From JBCDAP01 sp038747915 (GTDB lineage: Bacteria; Planctomycetota; Phycisphaerae; Phycisphaerales; UBA1924): a DNA stretch of 5,042 nucleotides. Shown one piece after another: positions 1 through 5,042 of this stretch. Both the position numbers and the translations under genes were made by a program. Each line of letters starts with the position of its first letter. Position 1 is the stretch's first letter. The stretch covers positions 1 through 5,042 of the forward strand of contig JBCDJJ010000131.1 in NCBI GenBank assembly GCA_038747915.1. The letters run 5' to 3'. The notes below the pieces were generated by a model. That model ran no database searches. It was not told the DNA's origin and saw only the letters and a program-made list of their open reading frames with translations.

Positions 1-35
1 CAGTCTCAGCGGTGGATCGACCGACTCCGGGACTT

Positions 36-113
36 GGGTGCCACTGGCGGCTTGCCCGCCAGTGTTCAAGGGCTTTGGCGTTCGCACTGGTGGGCAAGCC
101 ACCAGTGGCACCC
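36..113. repeat. Double-hairpin palindromic repeat
   Basis: Two 29-bp arms (36-64 and 85-113) are inverted copies of each other, 27 of 29 matching, around a 20-bp spacer. Each arm is itself a hairpin: 9-bp stem CACTGGCGG/CCGCCAGTG with loop CTTGC at 42-64, and stem CACTGGTGG/CCACCAGTG with loop GCAAG at 85-107. The only two differences between the arms (48/58 versus 91/101) exchange a C:G pair for a T:A pair, so each small stem stays perfect. This points to conservation of structure. From memory, repeats of this type are frequent in planctomycete genomes; I could not check it. The length is exactly 26 codons and the host gene's frame stays open through it. Confidence 0.8.
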
Positions 114-136
114 GCGACGAATTGACTTGGAACGCA

Positions 137-541
137 CTAGGTTCTGTTTGATGGATCGAGGAGTCTGAGGCATCTCTGGATCATGGCGAGTTTGACAATG
201 GCCAGATAGTGGCAGGCCAGCTTTTTGTATCTGGTCGCCACGCGACGGCTCTCCTTCAGCCAGCCGATGCATCGCTCGACCACATTCCGACGCCGGTACT
301 TCCTCCTGTTCAGCGGCTCACGCGGCTGATCACTGCGCGTCGGGATCACCGCTTCGATGCCGCGTCGTGCGAGCCATGCACGGATCCGTGGATAGCTGTA
401 CCCCTTGTCCCCGGCCACCGCATCAGGACGCCGACGGCGCTTGATCTTCACCGTATCCAGCAACGCCTCGAAGTTCTTGGACTCGTGGCTCTGACCCGCC
501 GTCACCAGCGCTCCCAGCGGCACGCCCCGGCCGTCGGTCAC
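137..541 (-). CDS. IS5-family transposase, C-terminal catalytic frame (orfB)
   Basis: This frame carries the rest of the RNase H-like catalytic domain. It holds the second aspartate in AGDKGYSY (D45 from the GTG at 541) and the signature Y82-x2-R85-x3-E89-x6-K96, which is complete. The frame is open upstream to 754, and between 613 and 541 it encodes GHALGRSRGVFGTKLHL, the conserved IS5/IS427 segment that precedes this point. The true product is therefore a fusion with orfA made by a -1 shift at the A7 run, about 290 residues, with D113, D201 and E245 as the catalytic triad. The GTG at 541 overlaps the orfA stop as GTGA and could allow restart, but such a product would lack the conserved segment and the first aspartate. 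The stop codon TAG is formed by bases 139-137 of the CTAG target sequence. Confidence 0.87.
   Translation of the reverse strand: MTDGRGVPLGALVTAGQSHESKNFEALLDTVKIKRRRRPDAVAGDKGYSYPRIRAWLARRGIEAVIPTRSDQPREPLNRRKYRRRNVVERCIGWLKESRRVATRYKKLACHYLAIVKLAMIQRCLRLLDPSNRT
141..156. repeat. IS terminal inverted repeat, transposase 3' end
   Basis: This is the copy GTTCTGTTTGATGGAT. It is the reverse complement of 1084-1099 apart from one base (T152 versus the complement of G1088). The last codons of the transposase run through it, and the stop codon lies just outside in the CTAG at 137-140. Confidence 0.9.
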
Positions 542-1008
542 AAGATGAAGCTTCGTGCCAAAGACTCCGCGGGATCGTCCCAGGGCGTGGCCTGGCGGCT
601 CGCTCGGTCTGTTTTTTTCGAAGCGTTCGACGCACCCGCGGCGACGCGGTGGGCACGGATGCTCGAGCCGTCCACATCAAAGACGTTCCAGTCGATGCGG
701 CCGTACTCGTCCAGAGAGACATGCAGACGCGCGAGGATCCGATCGAAGAGTCCTTCACGCACCCAGCGTCGGCAGCGACCGTAGATCGTCTGCCACTTCC
801 CGTAACGATCTGGCATGTCCCGCCAGTGCGCACCCGAGTTGAGCACCCAGAAGATGCCGTTGAGCACGGTGCGATGATCCGCCCACTTCCCACCCCGATG
901 CCGGCGCGGCAGAAGATCCGCGATGCGATCCCACCCGTTGTCGGTCAACTCGTAGCGACGTCCGGGTCTGCCATCGACGCCGCGGCCGGTCCTGCCCGTC
1001 TTCGCCAT
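538..1008 (-). CDS. IS5-family transposase, N-terminal frame (orfA)
   Basis: This frame encodes the first part of a DDE transposase that cuts and joins the IS ends. Residues about 18-95 match the DUF4096-type N-terminal domain of IS5 transposases (RYELTDNGWDRIADLLP, then WRDMPDRYGKWQTIYGRCRRW). The first catalytic aspartate is D113 in FDVDGSSIRAH. The ATG is preceded by a strong ribosome binding site, AGGAGG at 1020-1015 with a 6-nt spacer. The frame stays family-like up to K131-K132, encoded in an A7 run. Its last 24 residues do not resemble the family, which shows that the productive product leaves this frame at the A run and continues in the frame of orfB. If not shifted, translation ends at 156 residues; that truncated protein would bind DNA without catalysis and could act as an inhibitor, by analogy with other IS elements. 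Confidence 0.88.
   Translation of the reverse strand: MAKTGRTGRGVDGRPGRRYELTDNGWDRIADLLPRRHRGGKWADHRTVLNGIFWVLNSGAHWRDMPDRYGKWQTIYGRCRRWVREGLFDRILARLHVSLDEYGRIDWNVFDVDGSSIRAHRVAAGASNASKKTDRASRQATPWDDPAESLARSFIL
612..618 (-). other. A7 slippery run joining orfA and orfB
   Basis: In the transposase mRNA the orfA codons read TCG AAA AAA ACA across seven A residues. Slipping back by one base reads AAA AAA AAC and enters the orfB frame exactly where family similarity moves (…KKNRPSEPPGHALGRSRG). Slippage at A runs, on the ribosome or during transcription, is the established expression mode for many two-frame IS elements. A sequencing loss of one A would look the same. Confidence 0.72.
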
Positions 1009-1083
1009 GCTCGGCCTCCTTGCCGAAGATCAGCATGACCGCGACGAATACAAAGCGCAACCCGCTCATGCGCCGAACAAGAC

Positions 1084-1099
1084 ATCCGTCAAACAGAAC
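1084..1099. repeat. IS terminal inverted repeat, upstream of transposase
   Basis: This is the partner of 141-156. Read toward the transposase gene it contains TTGACG (1092 down to 1087), one base from a consensus -35 box. I found no convincing -10 at the usual distance, so a promoter here is only a possibility. Confidence 0.9.
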
Positions 1100-1299
1100 C
1101 TAGTCGGAGATTTCCTCCCGGGTTCTTTCGACAACCGCACACCGGAGACCATCACCCCCAGCTCTACCTCGTTGGCTTCGTGCCGACGCCCGGCGCAGCT
1201 GGTCTCGTTGCGGTCGCTGGTCTCGCCGGTGCCCGTCGTCGTCGCGGTTGAGCGACGCTGGGTCGTGCTCGATGCGAGCGTGTTTCATTCTGAAATTCT

Positions 1300-1327
1300 G
1301 GGGGCGGGTTCACTCGAACTCGTCCCC
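1300..1327 (+). terminator. Stem-loop after the PEP-CTERM gene
   Basis: A 12-bp stem pairs 1300-1311 with 1316-1327, including two G·U pairs, around the loop ACTC. It lies 49 bases after the stop at 1251 and is followed by ATTATATAATTAG rather than a clear T run. It fits the end of the upstream transcription unit, but the weak T stretch leaves the call open. Confidence 0.5.
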
Positions 1328-1546
1328 ATTATATAATTAGATCGTGGGTCGTGTGGGCCCTGTATTTATTTTAAGTTATTATTAATTAATATGTCTCCGA
1401 GAGTGACTTGCTCAAAAATAGTTTTCTTTGAGATGTGCTTGGTGTATATCGAGTGGTGTGATATTCTGTTGATCGTTTGGCCGAAGCATGTGCTCGGCCA
1501 AGCGGGGATGGATGTGTACACCTCTCGGAGTAGGAGCCGGTCACGT
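1328..1546 (+). promoter_or_regulatory. AT-rich, structured leader before the 1547 gene
   Basis: The stretch is markedly AT-rich between 1328 and about 1470, unlike the GC-rich surroundings, and carries no convincing gene. I see no strong promoter; TTGGTG (1439) with TATTCT (1462) at 17-bp spacing is the best weak candidate. Toward the gene, CTCCGAGAG (1395-1403) is a perfect reverse complement of CTCTCGGAG (1522-1530), and an 11-bp hairpin lies between them. AGGAG at 1532-1536, 10 nt before the ATG, is the likely ribosome binding site, directly next to the 1522-1530 arm. GTGTACAC at 1514-1521 is an 8-bp palindrome and a possible operator. Confidence 0.4.
1474..1504 (+). other. Leader hairpin, 11-bp stem
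   Basis: Bases 1474-1484 pair with 1494-1504 (core TTGGCCGA/TCGGCCAA) with one T·G wobble and a 9-nt loop AGCATGTGC. It ends 42 bases before the ATG at 1547 and has no T run after it, so it looks like a structured 5' leader element, not a terminator. Confidence 0.5.
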
Positions 1547-2427
1547 ATGAATACTGCATTCATTGCTGCTGTCGGTGCGCTCGCGGGTGCTGTTCAGTCT
1601 CAGATTCCGCCGGGGGCGAGCCGTTCGCGGTGTTCGTCTTCGGCAGCGGCACCATCGAGCTGGCCGGAGCCCTCTACGAGACCAACGGTGATCCTCTTGG
1701 CGTTGCGTTCCCGAGCAGTCCCTTCATGGGCACCGATACCTCGGACTCGTTCATCACCTTTGGGAGCGAACCGCTGGCGGATGCCGGCACGGGCGCGCGG
1801 GCACCCATCCCGAGCGATCTTCGGTTCGCGAGCTTCCCGACGATCAACTCCGGTAGTCCCACCGGCTTCAGCACCGGCAACTCGACGCTGACCCTTGGTC
1901 CCGTGGCCTTTAACCTCGTTGCCCTGCCCGAAGGCCAGACCGACCTGCGCGGTCTCATCGACAGCGGCCGCATCGTGTCCGCGAGCAACCGTTTCGGCCT
2001 CAACGAGGAATCGCTCTACCTCGGGCAGATCTCGCAACTCGGTGTTGGCCAGGGCCTCAGCGGCACAGATCTGAGCGTGTCCTTTGCCGACCTCGCCGCC
2101 GCGGACTTCACCGACGATACTGAGGTCGACCTCGTGAACGTTGGGACCGCATTGAGCCGAGGAGAGTTGACGCAGGGATACTCGGTCATCGCCATCACTT
2201 CGAACGGCGTCGGCGCAGCCCCCGGCAGCCCTCCCATCACGGTCTCGCAGCTGTACCTGATCGGATGGCGTACCTGCCCGCTCGACTTCTTCGCGCCGGG
2301 CATGTTGATCGGCGATGCATTCGATCTCGCGGTCACACTCGACACCACCTCGGACGGCACGGGCGACATCGATGCGTTCGACATGCGGTGCGTGCTCGAC
2401 GAGCTCTCGGTGCCGCGGGGCGACTGA
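1547..2427 (+). CDS. Secreted protein with Cys-Pro/dockerin-like C-terminal module, frame broken once
   Basis: The start ATG has AGGAG 10 nt upstream and begins a signal-peptide-like sequence, MNTAFIAAVGALAGAVQSQ, although its n-region lacks a positive charge. An in-frame ATG at 1509 would add an Arg-rich n-region but has no ribosome binding site. After the signal peptide the frame must change by one base. Adding one G to the G5 run at 1612-1616 gives QIPPGGEPFAVFVFGSG and a 293-residue protein. The body (from about 1618) is rich in Gly, Ser, Thr and Asp and low in Lys, typical of exported proteins, with no enzyme motif I recognise. The last 50 residues begin CPLDFFAPG and contain two DAFD[LM] units; the second (SDGTGDIDAFD) resembles a calcium-binding dockerin half and the first is degenerate. 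RGELT and QLYLIGW match the broken gene at 1-1251, so the two are tandem paralogues. Function is unknown; a surface role is inferred. The break may be real or a sequencing error. Confidence 0.7.
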
Positions 2428-2430
2428 TCC

Positions 2431-2463
2431 GCGTGCGGACCGTGTGCGGACCGCGTGCGGACC
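2431..2463 (+). repeat. Three tandem copies of an 11-bp unit
   Basis: Units GYGTGCGGACC lie at 2431-2441, 2442-2452 and 2453-2463. The middle one differs by a single C-to-T change. The array starts 3 bases after the stop codon at 2427, and its last bases form the left foot of the hairpin at 2460-2480. Confidence 0.75.
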
Positions 2464-2480
2464 GTGGGAAGGCCACGGTC
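2460..2480 (+). terminator. Terminator-like hairpin between the 1547 gene and acs
   Basis: GACCGTGG (2460-2467) pairs perfectly with CCACGGTC (2473-2480) around the loop GAAGG. The sequence after it (ACGCTTCGTT) has few T residues, so intrinsic termination would be weak. The position, 33 bases after the stop, suits the end of the secreted-protein transcript. Confidence 0.4.
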
Positions 2481-2635
2481 ACGCTTCGTTCGCGTTGGTG
2501 GCATCGACACGCATCGGGTGTGCTCCCAATTCGGTACCCCCGATGTCATGTCGTCTTTGGCATCCGCCGCGCCGCCCGCGATCCACCTACCCTCTCCTCG
2601 ATCGACCCGGCTGCACGCTGTCGAGGAGAACACCG
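2481..2635 (+). promoter_or_regulatory. Intergenic region before acs with its ribosome binding site
   Basis: No gene is seen here. AGGAG at 2624-2628 lies 7 nt before the ATG at 2636 and fixes the acs start. CATCGGG (2512-2518) and CCCGATG (2539-2545) could form a stem with a 20-base loop. I could not identify a convincing promoter, though the hairpin upstream suggests acs has its own. Confidence 0.45.
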
Positions 2636-4756
<2,121 letters not shown>

Positions 4757-4789
4757 GCCCGCTCGGAGCAGGATAAGCATATTCCTGTT

Positions 4790-4807
4790 GAAACGGAATT
4801 CTGTTTC
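4790..4807 (+). other. Small hairpin downstream of acs
   Basis: GAAACGG (4790-4796) pairs with CTGTTTC (4801-4807) around the loop AATT, with one G·T pair. It starts 33 bases after the acs stop and has no T run, so a terminator role is doubtful. The rest of 4757-4855 shows no gene or clear signal. Confidence 0.25.
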
Positions 4808-4855
4808 GCAGAAATACTCGTCGATCTGGTTAGGCTCGGCATGGTGCTGAAGCCC

Positions 4856-5042
4856 GGGAATTCTGTCACATGATCGCAAATTTGGACAATCTTCGCATTT
4901 CTCGCGCTTCGGGGTCACTGCGAAGTCCGGCCTGGGGTAATCTTTACAGGGGCGGACGGCTTCTGCGCCGGACTTCGCAGTGACCCCGAAGCGCGAGAAA
5001 TGCGAAGATTGTCCAAATTTGCGATCATGTGACAGAATTCCC
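4856..5042. repeat. Perfect inverted repeat, 76-bp arms, running to the window edge
   Basis: Bases 4856-4931 and 4967-5042 are exact reverse complements over 76 positions, separated by 35 bp (4932-4966). The outer end begins GGGAATTCTGTCACATG and the inner end closes at GAAGTCCGGC. The right arm is cut by the window, so the true arm may be longer. Each arm also holds a 7-bp internal stem, CTTCGCA (4891-4897) with TGCGAAG (4919-4925). It could be a MITE-like element without genes, a cruciform-forming palindrome, or an assembly or amplification fold-back at a contig end. No transposase or target duplication is visible. Confidence 0.9.

Larger units (their letters stand above)
137..1103 (-). mobile_element. 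IS5-family insertion sequence with flanking CTAG
   Basis: The element proper is 141-1099 (959 bp). Its ends are 16-bp inverted repeats, GTTCTGTTTGAYGGAT, matching at 15 of 16 positions. CTAG lies directly outside both ends (137-140 and 1100-1103), fitting a 4-bp target duplication as known for members of the IS5 family. Because CTAG is its own complement, it could also be counted as part of the inverted repeat. One transposase is encoded on the minus strand, split in two frames as in many IS427-type elements. The element sits inside a secreted-protein gene, whose frame rejoins when it is removed. Both ends and all catalytic residues are present, so it could be active. No passenger gene is seen. 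Confidence 0.92.
1..1251 (+). pseudogene. C-terminal part of a secreted PEP-CTERM protein gene, interrupted by an IS
   Basis: The frame starting at base 2 is open to the IS at 137. Removing the IS and one CTAG copy continues it as RDELTWNALVGDFLPGSF and then NRTPETITP. At the C5 run (1155-1159) the frame must slip by one base; one extra C would continue into QLYLVGFVPTPG, a hydrophobic stretch and ARRRRG, with stop TGA at 1249-1251. That tail has the layout of a PEP-CTERM sorting signal (PxP motif, membrane segment, Arg cluster), known to target exported proteins for processing at the envelope. The intact gene starts left of the window. It is a paralogue of the gene at 1547: RDELT and ITPQLYLVGF align with RGELT and ITVSQLYLIGW there, with similar spacing. 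This supports both the joining across the IS and the C-run repair. Function is unknown. A terminator-like hairpin follows at 1300. The bases before 113 include a repeat that probably does not belong to the original protein. Confidence 0.72.

Noticed and set aside
36..113. CRISPR-like repeat
   Set aside because: There are only two inverted arms with nested hairpins, not direct repeats with regular spacers, and no cas gene.
209..784. Plus-strand open frames across the IS
   Set aside because: They are shadows of the minus-strand transposase, which has complete DDE motifs.
423..893. Third minus-strand frame in the IS (156 codons)
   Set aside because: It carries no transposase motif; the conserved residues are in the other two minus-strand frames.
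1300..1327. tRNA T-arm-like GGTTC and GAAC sequences
   Set aside because: No acceptor stem, anticodon arm or CCA-end context is present; the bases form one simple 12-bp stem.
1391..1546. Coding upstream of the 1547 start in the same frame
   Set aside because: The AT-rich part has no ribosome binding site and reads as an unlikely protein. The in-frame ATG at 1509 would give an Arg-rich signal peptide but lacks a ribosome binding site; kept only as an alternative.
2315..2635. Upstream extension of the acs frame
   Set aside because: It overlaps the end of the preceding secreted-protein gene, is not Acs-like, and the ATG at 2636 has a good AGGAG site.

Overview
The window looks like chromosomal DNA of a GC-rich planctomycete, most likely of the class Phycisphaerae. 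Three things point there. A broken gene at 1102-1251 ends in a PEP-CTERM-type tail (VPTPG, a hydrophobic stretch, then ARRRRG). A second secreted protein ends in a Cys-Pro/dockerin-like module. A double-hairpin repeat at 36-113 matches a type I remember as abundant in planctomycetes. The taxonomic call is an inference; no rRNA or marker tree is available.

Layout. The left edge lies inside a coding frame, open from base 2, for the C-terminal part of a secreted PEP-CTERM protein. That gene is broken twice: by the in-frame 78-bp repeat and by a 959-bp IS5-family insertion sequence flanked by CTAG (137-1103). It also carries an apparent one-base loss in a C run near its end. The IS encodes its transposase on the minus strand in two frames joined at an A7 run. 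A hairpin (1300-1327) follows the broken gene, then an AT-rich, structured leader (1328-1546). Next comes a second secreted protein gene (1547-2427), a paralogue of the first with a different C-terminal module; its signal peptide is one base out of frame with its body. A three-unit tandem repeat and a terminator-like hairpin (2431-2480) separate it from an intact acetyl-CoA synthetase gene, acs (2636-4756). The last 187 bases are a perfect inverted repeat, 76-bp arms around 35 bp, running to the window edge.

The genes do not form one pathway. The two secreted proteins are a tandem paralogue pair probably destined for the cell surface. The IS and repeats are mobile or repetitive DNA that has damaged the first of them. 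acs is a housekeeping gene activating acetate, apparently a separate transcription unit.

The most informative signals are the paralogue pair with exchanged C-terminal sorting modules, the palindromic repeat inserted in frame in a gene, the transposase stop codon supplied by the target site, and the perfect inverted repeat at the right edge. All three reading-frame breaks would be repaired by one extra base in a homopolymer. Sequencing error must therefore be excluded before calling the two secreted-protein genes dead.
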